Assembly: GCF_002999335.1 (NCBI RefSeq)
Contig: NW_020312700.1
Location: forward strand, 186,001-250,000
Direction of reading: 5' to 3'
Length of the DNA: 64,000 bases
From: Cyclospora cayetanensis
Taxonomy: Eukaryota; Apicomplexa; Conoidasida; Eucoccidiorida; Eimeriidae
The notes under the pieces are model-generated. The model made no database searches and was not told where the DNA came from. It worked only from the letters and a program-made list of their open reading frames with translations. This document shows positions 45,293-56,186 of this stretch, in pieces (the stretch's first letter is position 1; the number at the start of each line of letters is the position of its first letter). Both the position numbers and the translations under genes were made by a program.

Positions 45293-47519
45293 CAGAAGCA
45301 AAAAAAGCTTCTAGAGAGGACGCAGCGGACGCGCACGAACCTGCTGCTCGATGGGCTCGACCGAAAGGCCCGAAGAGTTTGCCGAAAAGGAGGAGCCAGA
45401 GAAAGAAGAAAAAGAAGAAGGTGATGAAGAAGAAAAAGAAGAAGAAGTTCGGCCTGGTAATGGTGGGGGAGGCGGTGGCGTTGGCGGCACTGCATGTCGC
45501 GGAACGCTGAAGGCAGGTGATTCCTAAAAGGTCGACCAAAGTACACATGACAAAGCGTGTTTTTGCATTAAAATGCTCAGTGCAGCGCGACTACTCGTGC
45601 CAGACAAGAGCATAGCCCAGGAGCCAAAATGCAGATGGCTTCGGTGGAAAGGCAAACGCAGATTCCCGCAGCGCGCCTTCCGGGAGACTCGCCCCTTCAG
45701 CATTATCTCCACACTTAGAAAGACTGTCTTTCTTGGGCCTGCTATATATACCTCTGCATTCTTGACGAGATACCTTTGCGATCGATCAATCTGCGGGAAT
45801 TCTACCCCTGATGTAGGGATGTGCAGAGACACACACACACACACACCGCAGACGCAGAAGCAAAAGCAGATGCCCTTCCAGCGCAACCCTTCTGCAGAAT
45901 CTAATCTCTCGCATTTCGAGACACCGTCCACCCACCTTTGCTCCGCAGCTTCCTGTACATTGCAAAGAGGGCGGGGCACCGCTCTTGGTAGAGCACAAAG
46001 GAGTCTGCGCCCACATCATACAGCTACCAAAGTGTTTATATATATTTGAATATATCAGTACATAGTGATATATATATATATATATGTATACGGCCTAAAC
46101 GCTCACGCCTGCGACCACCCTAAACACAAGGCCCGTAAAGAAGCAAGGGCGAGCGCTCGAGCCATCCCCACCGTGCCATAATTGCAGCATGTACAGAACC
46201 TTCCGCTTCAATTTCTGTATGCATGCACACAAAGAGCTCCAGTGCCAAGGAACCCTCGCCTCCCCTCCTTTCCCCGCAGCCCTATCCATCCGAATTCCTC
46301 AACAGCACGTCAATCGACGTCCTAAGCAGCTTGCATCTCACATGGATTCTAGGATCCGTCGCGACTCCAGGATGAACAAACGGCCTGAATACACAAATCC
46401 ACCCGAAACGCCGCTGTCAGATCTCTTCTTTTATGCCTTCGTGACATGCCCGAATGCCGACAAATCTAAGGCCACGTACCCGCCTATAATTTTTGTTAGC
46501 TTCTCCTTGACATCCTTTGTAAGAGAGCGCCTGAAGGTCGTCTGCACGAATACACACACCTGCAGCAGGCGGCCGAACACGCGTGAGGCTAGAGCAGCGA
46601 TACATCTTCCCCGAGGTGAAGCTAAAGCAGTGATACATCTTCCCAAGGGGAGAAGCCAGAGCAGCGATACATCTTCCCAAGGGGAGAAGCTAGAGCAGCG
46701 ATACATCTTCCCCAAGGTAGAGAACGTAGAGCAGCGATACACCTTCCCAAGGGGGAGACGCTAGAGCAGCGGTACATCTTCCCCAAGGTAGAGAACGTAG
46801 AGCAGCGATACACCTTCCCAAGGGGGAGACGCTAGAGCAGCGATACATCTTCCCAAGGGGAGAAGCCAGAGCAGCGATACATCTTCCCAAGAGAAAGAAG
46901 CTAGAGCAGCGATACATCTTCCCAAGAGGGAGAAGCTAGAGCAGCGATACATCTTCCCAAGGGGGAGACGCTAGAGCAGCGATACATCTTCCCCAAGGTG
47001 TAGGCAGCAAGGGTGCCTTTTACTGACGATCTTGAGAACCTTCGCCATCGATCGGAGAAAGTGCTCGTCCATGTGTCGTGCAAAGTCTAGGCCATTGTTT
47101 TTCACGCAGATCTCCACCAGCTGAAGCAGCGCTCGCGTAAATATACATATATATATACATATACCCAGACCCTACATACACAGAGAGTTTACCGTATCCC
47201 TCTGTACAGCCTTCTTTGCGAAGGGCCTTCGCCGAATCTCCTAAGCCGCAGCAAGACATGCTTCCTCCAAAACACCGTAAATAGAGGCGCAACGCTTCCT
47301 TACCTCTAGGGCCCTGTACATGCCTTCTGGGTCGGAGCCTTGTCTCAGCTTTTCTGCAGCTTGGGAAAGCAGATATCTCGTATTGTCACGGCTGGTTGAG
47401 CAGGCATCAACGCACTGAAGGGCCAAAGAAACACTAAGATCCAGCGGTCCCCCATGGTAAGTCAGGCACGAGGCCACTGCATCGGCGAAAGGGGGAGAAG
47501 CCCCCCTAGGGAAATCCAT
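42889..47519 (-). CDS. TOM1-like VHS-GAT protein with clathrin box, 6 exons, about 920 aa
   Basis: Exons: 47519-47304, 47120-47028, about 46559-46475, about 46018-45936, about 45522-45341 and 45027-42889. Exons 1, 2 and 6 have firm borders (GTAAGG donor; GCTTCAG and TTTTTAG acceptors). The middle ones are approximate. Exons 1-4 form a VHS domain: [79 protein letters not shown] Pro/Ser linker leads to a GAT-like helical bundle spanning the last splice ([18 protein letters not shown] ... [19 protein letters not shown]). The remaining 600 residues are disordered, Ser/Gly/Pro-rich, with a clathrin-box-like SISLLDLS and a DPFAD motif. VHS+GAT+clathrin box defines TOM1-type adaptors that bind ubiquitinated cargo and clathrin on endosomes. 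Apicomplexa lack canonical ESCRT-0, so this is a candidate substitute. Confidence 0.8.
45117..45294. repeat. Compound (CA)n-(TA)n microsatellite in a TOM1-like intron
   Basis: About 140 bp of CA repeats broken by GAGA units runs into about 40 bp of TA repeats, filling most of the intron between the 45341 and 45027 exon borders. On the gene strand this is a TG/TA tract upstream of the acceptor. Long frames through it are artefacts. Confidence 0.9.
46589..47002. repeat. 12-copy intronic minisatellite, about 35-bp unit
   Basis: Twelve copies of a unit resembling AGAGCAGCGATACATCTTCC plus CAAGGGGGAGACGCT. The GATACAT core starts at 46599, 46632, 46666, 46700, 46736, 46771, 46807, 46842, 46876, 46911, 46946 and 46981, so spacing is 33-36 bp (mostly 34-35). 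A two-unit higher-order repeat (46700-46770 and 46771-46841) is visible. The array occupies almost all of the intron between the second (to 47028) and third (from 46559) VHS exons. Frames reading through it on the minus strand are repeats, not genes. Confidence 0.92.
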
Positions 47520-48872
47520 GACGCCGAAAGTCTGCGTCTTTTCGGTGCTTTAGGCAGGGGGCAGAGAAAGCGTTGAGACAGTATTCCGCACAGGCCAGTC
47601 ACATGAGCCGGAGCGCATACACCCGAGGCCCCTGCAAGGAAGTGCGAAGCCGACGAACCCTCGCAGGCGTTCCTGGGGGCCCCCTTTGGCGATGCAGGGG
47701 CCCCCAGAGCCGTAGCACAGGCAACGGCCTGTAGGAAGAAGACAGAGCCACCAGGCGTCGAGGATAGCGTTCAGACGAGGCACAGAAAAACAGGATCTCC
47801 CTTTTGGGGTGCAGCAGAGGAAGGCACTGCGGAACAAGCAGAAGGGAGTAGCAAAGAAATCGAGAATAGAAGTCACACAGACGGATAGCAATGGCACTCG
47901 CAGGAGATTATGACACAGAAAATGTACAATAACCCCGAAGCCTCGGATCTGGGGGCAAACTCTTCATCCCACCAACGGCGCACGGGCGCCCACTCGCGCG
48001 CTGATGCCGTTCAGGGGCCCTAGTTTCCTCACTATACACACCATACAAAATCTACGCCTCACGTCCTCACAATATAAAAAGAGATCCCCAATATGAAAAC
48101 CAACCTCATTTTGTTGCCTTGTTGATTAATTCTTTAGTCTATTGGGGCGAAGAAGACTAAAGTTTTGTGGCGCCTCTCGATTGCTGCCGTACGGATGCCC
48201 TGTAAGCTCAGGCGATTGACGACGGAATTAGGAGAGACCCTCTTTGGAATATTGTTGGCATTTTAACGTTGTACAAGAAGAAAGCATCAAGGTCTAGCAC
48301 TTAGAGCTGAAGCTCGACTGAGTACATTTTAGGGCTCCAGACTTCTCCGGCGTATGTACACCTCAACACGGCACGCCGGTCTCAGCACAGGCATCCAAGC
48401 ACCTGTGCATGTGTCGGTTCTGTTGTTCTTCTCTCGTCTGTCACACCGTTTTTAATTGTCTTATTCTCTTGTCACGGGGAGAGAAGAATCAAAATCATAT
48501 ATTGGAGAGCCTCATACCGCTGGCCTCGGCCAGCTCGCTGCTGTCGGTGCGGTTTCCGCGGGATCATTTTTACTCTTGTTTCCTTCTCATTTTCTGTCAT
48601 GATTTCTTCCGTCTTCATGTTTTCGATATCACAGAGTTTTAGCGTGTAGGGTCAGGGGTTTAAATTCGATTTGGGTTTTACGATTCCTTGGCTGAGCCAG
48701 TCGCGGCGGGCCGTTGTTGCTGCGAGTCGGCGCACTGAAGCCTGTGTAAAGGTGGCCTCTTTCTCTCCTTTTTTGTCCGAGTTCCTATTTGCTTGCTTTG
48801 CTGTGCCACATTTGGCGGCATTTTTCCTCTCAGCTGCTTGGCAGACACTAGAAAGGCATCCAGCGCAGCACG
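47520..48872. other. Divergent promoter region of the TOM1-like and SMYD-like genes
   Basis: About 1.35 kb between two divergent start codons. It must carry both promoters. A minus-strand frame at 47550-47897 is cysteine-rich and lacks splice support. 48040-48130 is AT-rich. No clear TATA box or other element can be assigned. Confidence 0.5.
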
Positions 48873-51784
48873 ATGCGGAGGTTGCTGCAAGGGGTTACCG
48901 CCTCCACAGGAGGAGGGTATAAGAGGGAGGAAGTCACCTTCGCAGAGGATGGTTGGGCTCGAGCTTCCAGTAGGAAGGGTCACCCGTACACCTCACCCGC
49001 AGCGGGAGAAGAAGGGGTAGGGGCCGAGGAAGGACAGACGTTGTACCCGGAGGGCGACTATGCAGAGCATGACGGGGAGGCCGAGGACCTCGACTACACG
49101 CAGTATTACACGGAGGCGGATGGGGAGAAGGCGGCAGAAGGCGAGGGGGAAGACGGAGACTCCGGATATTTGGAAGCGGAGTCTCCCGTGGCGGAACTAG
49201 AGGACGAGGAGGCGTATGACTACTCTTATGAGGGTGCTGAGACGCAGGAGGGGGCAGCGGAAGACCAAGAAGGCACGAATGGGCCCTACGAAGAGGCGGA
49301 GGCGGATTACGAGGACTACGGCGTGGATATGGAGGAGAAAACAGGGATAGAAGAGGAAGGGGACGAGGCGGAAGCCAGTGTCGAAGAAGAAGCTGCTGCG
49401 GAAGGCAGAGGGGAGGAAGAGGCCTCCCAGTCGCTCGAGCCCTTCACCTTATCGCAGATTGCCCAGCGCGTGCATGTTCGCCGCGTGGAGGGCAAGGGGA
49501 GGTGTCTGTACACCCGAAACGCCCTGGCCCCGGGAGAAGTCATCTTTGTCGAGCGGCCTGTGTTGGTCGCTGTGCCCTCCCTCAATCCAGAACTGTGGGA
49601 TCTCCTGAATGAGCTGAATGGAGAGACGGCTTTCGAGCTGCCCCCCATCTGGCATCTCGCGGCACTCTGCTCGCTGACGATGCTCGATGAAGAGGCCTTC
49701 AACGTGTGTCTCGACAAGTGGGTGCCCGACGAGGATAGCGAACCCAGCCAAGACGTTTTGCGAGTCTGCGGCTACTTGGAAGGCGACATCGACGCCAGAC
49801 TGTACGAACGCCTGCTTCTAGTTTGGCGATACAACAGCTTTGGACACCACACGGAGACACAGGGCCTAGTGCTGTACAACAGGATCTCCATGATGGCGCA
49901 CAGCTGCGAGGCAACCGCATGCTGGCACTATGGAGAGGACGACGCATTCGTTCTGCGCTCGCGAGTGGCCCTCAACCGTGGCGATGAAATCACAATCAGC
50001 TACATCGGCGATGAAGAGCTCTTCAAAAGCACAAACATGCGCAGGGAGAAGGTGCAGGGCTGGCTCTTCACGTGCGGCTGCTCGCGTTGCGTCGATCCAG
50101 TCGACAAAGCACGAGGCTTCAGATGCCCTACGTGCGGCACCGGCAGCATGTACTTTAAAACAGATGATGAGGTGCGCGCTTGTTTCCTCGCTCCACACGC
50201 ACCCGTTGCACACTTTCACTGCCTTACATTCCGGATTGCCGGACAGAGGACGAGCACGCATACTACGGATACACCGAAAAGGCGTCCTTCTTATTCTTAT
50301 TCTTTTGCTTTCAATTCTGCGGCTTCGGTTTCTGCTTCTTCTTCGCGTTCTTCTTGTTCCTCTTCTCCTTATCTCCTTCGTATTCACCTGCCATGCGGCA
50401 GCCGGTGATGCTGTGCTTTCTAGGGGACTGGGTAGTGTCTTTGTGTGTTTCTGTGTGTGTCTGTGTGTGGCGCAGGTCACAACTTCCAGCCCTTGCAGTG
50501 TGTGCCGAACTGTGCCGGTTGACGCAACTATTGAGCAGTATGTTACTTTTGAAACGGCTTATGCCGATCGGCTGGCAGACACCAACAAGAACGATATGCC
50601 CGATGCGGAGATGGTTTACGAACAGGCTTCTCGAGTTTTTACGCGGCATTGGATTCTTTTCCAAGTGAGGAGAAAAACCTTTTCGAGCTCACTTTTAATC
50701 TGAGGCTGAAGGACAGGTGTCGAACACACAGAAGGGGGGATTTGTATGCGTAGGGGCGTATATATGGGTGTAGACATAGATGTCCAGATGTGTACTGTGC
50801 ATCCGTGCGAGAGGGGGAGAGAGAAAAAGAGAACGAGAAGATAAACAAAAAGCAATCGGACGCTTGTGCATGTCTTTAAGCAGGCGTGCATGGAGGAGGA
50901 AGAGGGGGGAGAAGTGTGCGGGACGCCCCTATGGGCCGAATAATTGTGCCGCATACGTAGTGTCCAGTGCGTTCTGCTCTCTTCCTCGATGTTTGTGCGA
51001 GCGGCTCCCGTTTTGTGGCTGCCTCTCAGCTGGATACTATCTTGTTTGAAGGCTACCGCGCTGCAGGCGACTATGAGTCCGCCTACGTCCACCAGATGCA
51101 CCGACTGGAATATGTTTCGGCAGTAAGTGGGCGAAGGAGGGGTGGGCCGGGGGTGGAGGGGAGGGTGTGCTTGAGGAGTGCCGATCTGATCGTGCTGCTT
51201 GGGAATAGGTAGCTTGTAAGGCTACAAGTACGCGGTGGATGCGCATTCATTTTCTTATTGAAAATGCCGGGATGGCCATGGCCCTGGGCCTCCCCGCGTT
51301 GCTTCCTTTCTTGTTTGGCCTTTTTCACCGTTGTTGCTGCTCGCTTGAGCTTTTCTGAGAGTCACCTTTCGGTGGTGCCCCTCTCCGTTCGTTCTTTTTT
51401 CGAGGCGGTTCCCGTTATTCCTCGCCAATAGTCCGCAGAGATGCCTCCATGGAGGCTGTCCGTCCACGGCTCTTTATTTAGACTCCTCTAGAGGTTTGTG
51501 AAGCGCACCTTCCTCGTGCATGCGATCTTCTGCTTGCCCCCTCTCAGGTGCTTCCCTTGCCCTCGTACTCGCTGGCCTGGCTGTACGAAGAGATGGGAGA
51601 CGTGCTCTGGTCCAGAGTGCAGGCGAAGGGAAAGCCCTATGCAAATAGCCGTCTGCGAATTGCAGGTCGCCACTTTGAGGATGCTTACAACCTCCTGTAC
51701 ATCCTCTGCGGTCCCGAACATGAATACACGACCGCGGCGGCAACCAAAAGGAACAAGATCGACGAGCTTACAACAGACGTTTAA
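48873..51784 (+). CDS. SMYD-like SET-domain protein, 4 exons, 605 aa
   Basis: Exons 48873-50171, 50476-50664, 51030-51122 and 51548-51784 are all phase 0, with donors GTGCGC, GTGAGG and GTAAGT and acceptors GGCGCAG, CTCTCAG and CTCTCAG. Residues about 40-185 are strongly acidic with Tyr (Glu/Asp/Tyr/Ala). From about 198 a SET core appears: VEGKGRCLYTRNALAPGEVI (SAM-binding), YNRISMMAHSCEATACWHYG (the N-x-S-x-x-x-H-S-C catalytic motif), LNRGDEITISYIGDE, and the post-SET zinc site WLFTCGCSRC, continued by FRCPTCGTGS and SPCSVC. The C-terminal exons are helical (TPR-like), as in SMYD proteins. No MYND finger interrupts the SET domain, unlike animal SMYDs. It is probably a lysine methyltransferase of histone or non-histone targets. 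The acidic domain suggests chromatin or basic partners. Confidence 0.87.
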
Positions 51785-52607
51785 CAGGTTGACGGCTCCA
51801 AGTCACCTCCCATCCGTTCGCACTGCCATGCACGCGTGCTGCAGAGCCCGGCCACAGAGCCGCAGACACGGGAAACATGTCGAATCCCAGAAAGCAAACG
51901 GCGCGGTTAAAGTTGAGCAGCAGCAGAGAGAGCTGCAGAGAAACACCCTTTTTACCTGTCTAGAGACATTTTAAGGGACATTGCCGCAGCCACGTGACGC
52001 TGCGGTCCGCCCTCCAGCTCACCAGGTATTAATTTACATCGTTTTGTATGTGCAAAACAGATATGTTCCTTCTACGGGAACCCGGCCTAAACAGCCTACC
52101 TACCATATGCAAGCTAGCTCGAACACCATGCTAATCACAGGCACGTTTGCGCCACACCGCGTGCTCTATGGAATGGCCACTTCGCAGCGCGGATATGTCT
52201 CTATGTATACGGTACCTATATGTTTATTCGATATATCTCAGTCAACATATGCACACATCCCTCTTTAAATCGGGTCTGTTGCGGCCCCGGTTTCATTACC
52301 TTATGGTGGTGACTGATGGATATAACTGTGGGACATTTGCGGGTGGGATGTAGCAGGCGTTTATCGCAAGTACACCTCCCGGTATGCACTTGACACCTCT
52401 AGTGATTCGGGGGAGGACGACACTCCTTGCAGCCGCAGAGCGGCTCTTGTGCCACGCTTCTTTTTTACGAACTCCTCTGCAGTCGAACCGCTAAACGTTT
52501 GAATGGTGCAGCTAACTTGCCATTGTTAGCAACACACTGGCAAACGCACAGTGCCGAGTCCCTGCTAGATTTCGTAAAAAATCCTCTGCTAACGTGAACG
52601 CCTTAGC
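51785..52607. other. Region downstream of the SMYD-like gene
   Basis: About 820 bp. Short frames (51498-51974 and 51981-52353) show no protein-like pattern. TATAC/ATATA words lie around 52195-52260. Exons belonging to the orphan exon at 52608 might be hidden here, but none could be recognised. Confidence 0.35.
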
Positions 52608-52774
52608 TCACAGCTGTTGGTGAGCTGCGAGTACTTGCCGAACGTGTTCGATGCAAAGGCTGCGGCAGCGTCAGAAGAGGACAACAACCTTATGGGCACC
52701 GCTGACATCGGGAACGTGCTGCTGGAGGAGGGACGCGATGCAGTGTTTGTAGTAAGCGCATCCGTTCAGCCATA
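52608..52774 (+). CDS. Orphan exon, probably a last exon
   Basis: After a TTAGCTCACAG acceptor a plus-strand frame reads LLVSCEYLPNVFDAKAAAAS, EEDNNLMGTADIGNVLLEEG, RDAVFV. It either ends at a GTAAGC donor (52754) or runs on to a TAA at 52774. The composition is clearly protein-like. Neither the SMYD-like gene (stop at 51784) nor the minus-strand coiled-coil gene (to 52837) explains it. It may be the end of a small plus-strand gene whose other exons I could not find. Confidence 0.3.
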
Positions 52775-52836
52775 AGCTGTGAACAAAACAGCGCTATCGG
52801 CTGCTGCTACTGTTACGTGTGCCTCTATCCTGTCGT

Positions 52837-55418
52837 CTAATACTTCGTAGGGTTGACCAAGAAGGCGTTTCCTGCCGCTGATGATTTGCTGCGGTGCTTC
52901 GCAACTCCTGAGATCTCTGTGGTAGCATCTGATCCACCTTCTGCACGCGGTACTGCTGCTCCTCATTTGAGTGTATAGTGGAAGCGTCGTTAAATTCACG
53001 TACAGAAGTTCTAAGGTTATCCTTGTCAACTTGTGGAAAACCTGATCTGCTCTTCCACCATTTCTTCTTTGGTTTCTTCTTTGATTTATTCTGGGCAATT
53101 CAGTTCAAGGTATGCAATTCGTTTGCCCCAGTGCTCAGTCTTGGAATATGCGAGCCTACCGATCTCCCCGACTTTCCTTTGGATTCTTCTGACGCTTCAT
53201 CCTCAAAATCATCACCCTCTTCTTCTTCACGTTCTTCTTCTCGCTCTTCCTCAGCAAGGGCTTGGCCTTCCCCCTTCTCTTCTTTCTCTTGTGCCCTGGC
53301 CAACTTTATCTCGAGTCGCTGCAACTTATCAAGATAGATAGTAATCTTCTCGTCTGCCAGCTGCGTGTCTCGTTTGAGGAAAAGGACATCAGCCTGAGAC
53401 TAAGAACACGCACACGCACAGATGCAGTTGCCAGGGAGCACAGAACTGACCAGAATGGAATAGCGCGTTGAAGACATTCATATGACTCACCGCGCCACCC
53501 TCCACTGCATTTGATGCTACCTGCCGCAACTCTTGCTGCACTCGCCTCCTGTCAGATTTCGCCTGAAGAGAGGATCATCCATTCAATGCCACGATCGCAA
53601 GATTTTCATTCACGCATTCACGTATATTAGCTGTGCAAAAGTGATAGCGGTAGACAAATTCTCGGACAGCTTTGTAGCCACAAAAATCTACGGCTAGTAA
53701 AGCAAACAGGCAAGCGTGTGTAGTTTCTTCTGGTAGCAAAAATAGAAACACGAGCACAAACGCTAACACTAGGGGATATCCTTTGCATGAATAGACGTAA
53801 TTTAACAGGGGATGCTTTTGAATCCCTTTGGGATATTGTGTGAGGAGGGAGGGGGGGAGTCTAACTTTTGTTAGTTCCTCTTGCGCCTCGGCGATTTCCG
53901 CCTGCAATTCGGCGATCGTGTGGCCCTTGATAGTCGCCATCTCCGCCAGCTCCGCGCTTCTTGCTTGCCTCATTTCGGGAGAGTTCATCTTCCCAAGGCA
54001 TGCAACCGCCCTTGCGAACTCCAGCTTCTCCCTGGAGACAAGCAGCGCATGGAAGCAGATTACATGTCGAATGCGTCACCCCATGAACAAATGAAAGACA
54101 AAGAGGGTATACAGGATGTGATTCAAAAACAGACAAGAGAAAGAGGATGCCAGATAGAGCGGCATGAGTCCAGAGAGAAACAGAGCTGGTGACTTGCTGG
54201 GAAAGTTCAAAGATAATTCGGCAGTAACCCACGTGGGTGTCGGTTCAGGGGGCAGAAGGATGATGACTGGGGCGGTGTAAAGAGGCTCTTGTTCTGTATA
54301 GAAGAACATTAAACATTCATTCCCTGCGGCGTGTGTGCAGTAGCAGACGTACGACCTCCAGCAGTTAATTCGATTCCCTGAGATAATGTAAAGTGGGTAA
54401 CGGTTTCGTAAAACGAATGTACGTTTCATAAGCATTTATAATGGTGTCTCACAGTTTGCTCTTCAGGGGGAGGTGGGGGCTGCACCACTGTGGCTGAGTA
54501 ATTGACGCCCTAGGTAACCAAGTGTGCGGTGGAGGCATTGCACTTAGAAGTTTTTTTGGGATATCGCTACCTTTCGGACGTGAGATGAAGTCGCCGCAGA
54601 CAGCATCTGAGGAGAGACATGAGTTAATGCTCTAAAGGCTTTCTCAGAGGAGTAAAGGCCCTACGTCAACTGCTTCCTTCAGTTTGTTGCCAAGCTTCGT
54701 AGCTGACAGAGAACGAAACAGCATCAACGGATGTACGTTAATACAGAAGGAAATTCCTTTGTGTCATGCTCAATTCACTTTTTTCGATTTCCTCATCCAC
54801 TGCCGTTTGCGCTGCTTCCTGTAATGTCGACGCGTTGAATCTGATCTTTTGCTCCAGTGTTCCCTGATCATGAAGTCCTTACGATTGCATCAAGGTCCAC
54901 TGGCTGCGCCTCTGGGGCAGAGTCAGCTGCGGGCTGCGCCTGGTCTTGCATGACCCCGCCCGGCATTCCATTCAAGACTCCCGCACCGGGAATTCCCGCG
55001 CCGAGAACTCCCGCTCCGGGAATCTGCAGAGTACTTGCCAAGCTGTTCACTGCGCCTGAAAGTGCCCCCTTTGCAAGATTTCCCAGGAACCGCTCTAGAG
55101 CAAATACGTAGAATTCATTAGGGCTTTATGGGAGGCTCAAGGATAGACAATACCTTTAGTTTGCATGAAGTGAGGAGAACGGAACCCTTCATCCCCCCGG
55201 GGAACGGTGTCATTGTGCCCATCAAAAGGATCACTGCATGAAACAATGGCTACATGGATGAACAAAGCACAAAATAGCTTTGAACTCCCAATGGAGTAAC
55301 AGTGCGCCATTTTGGAAGCATGCTTAAGGGATCACGAAGAACATATTCTGCACGCTTGGGTGCTGCTGGGTCATGGGGAACAGTGGCACGATGCGGTGTA
55401 CAGCCAGCTCGTGCAGAA
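52837..55418 (-). CDS. Coiled-coil protein assembled from many tiny exons
   Basis: Phase-consistent minus-strand exons: 55233-55154, 55094-54883, 54818-54779, 54702-54665, 54606-54571, about 54500-54460, 54031-53866, 53562-53491, 53393-53157 or 53100, about 53095-53045 and about 52935-52837. A further exon 55418-55336 (ELAVHRIVPLFPMTQQHPSV) lies upstream, but its phase does not join. Several exons are only 36-40 nt. The product has an acidic start (DPFDGHNDTVPRGDEGF), a Gly/Pro repeat (IPGAGVLGAGIPGAGVLNG), coiled coils (MRQARSAELAEMATIKGHTI, IYLDKLQRLEIKLARAQEKE), a Glu-rich stretch and a basic KKKPKKKWWK segment. No family is recognised. A structural or cytoskeletal role is only a guess. 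Confidence 0.55.
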
Positions 55419-56186
55419 CTGGGGAGAGACCAGGTAATTCAAAACCATTTTCAACATCAGTAATATCGAAATGCTTATCATTGAAGCTCTAGATCATCTT
55501 TTCAAGAACAGTGCTTTTTGTTTCCAGCCTTGGATGGGCCTACGCGCCAACCAGAACATCTATTATTTTGTTTTGGGGGGCTCCGGAATGGGCCCATGTG
55601 GTAAACTTTCAATGTTACATTAAATGTGTGCAATTAAAATGATAAACAGTTTGTGCTTTATGGTTTAAGCCTCAAGGTATCTGCGGACCCAAAAAATTTT
55701 TCATGGGTTGTTGTCGGTCCAGTGGTCGTGGTGCGCTCCTACGAACATCGCTCTGTACTGCAATGGATGCATCATTGATGATGCGCTCCTCAATATGCAA
55801 GAGATCATTAGCCCCTTAGGCTACCGAGTATATATAACAGTATTAAGGTGTTTAGGCGCAGAAAATAAGCAAGAGCAGGATGAAAGAGAACAGCGGAAGA
55901 ACTTGGAGCGGCCACATGTCGTTCGTGTTTCCGGCGGACCCACCTCTGCTAGTCGACTGCTGCGCATTCCGTATCTGTACACACAAAAGACCATCTATAG
56001 TTCACAGTAGCTTAATTTTAATATGAATATCACCTTGTAGAATTCATCCAGTGCCTTCTCTCTAGTTAGTCCAGTAGGGAGCCCCTTCTGTTGTCTGGCG
56101 TGCCCCAAAGGTCGCGCAAGCATACCGCCTCGCCTTTTGCGTTTTTTCAGACTCGTTGTCGTCTTTACCTAAAAAGGCCAGGCATT
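55419..56186. other. Divergent spacer upstream of the four-pass membrane protein
   Basis: About 770 bp holding the promoter of the plus-strand membrane protein and probably the 5' end of the minus-strand coiled-coil gene. A plus-strand frame at 55708-56010 is open but has no support. The membrane-protein frame is open back to 56091 without an ATG. Confidence 0.4.

Noticed and set aside
44943..45548. Val/Cys-rich minus-strand frames of about 200 codons
   Set aside because: They come from the CA/TA microsatellite intron. The flanking Pro/Ser and GAT exons are explained by the TOM1-like model.
46417..47083. Several minus-strand frames with repeated '[16 protein letters not shown]' units
   Set aside because: They are translations of the intronic 35-bp minisatellite in the TOM1-like gene. 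Real VHS exons flank it.
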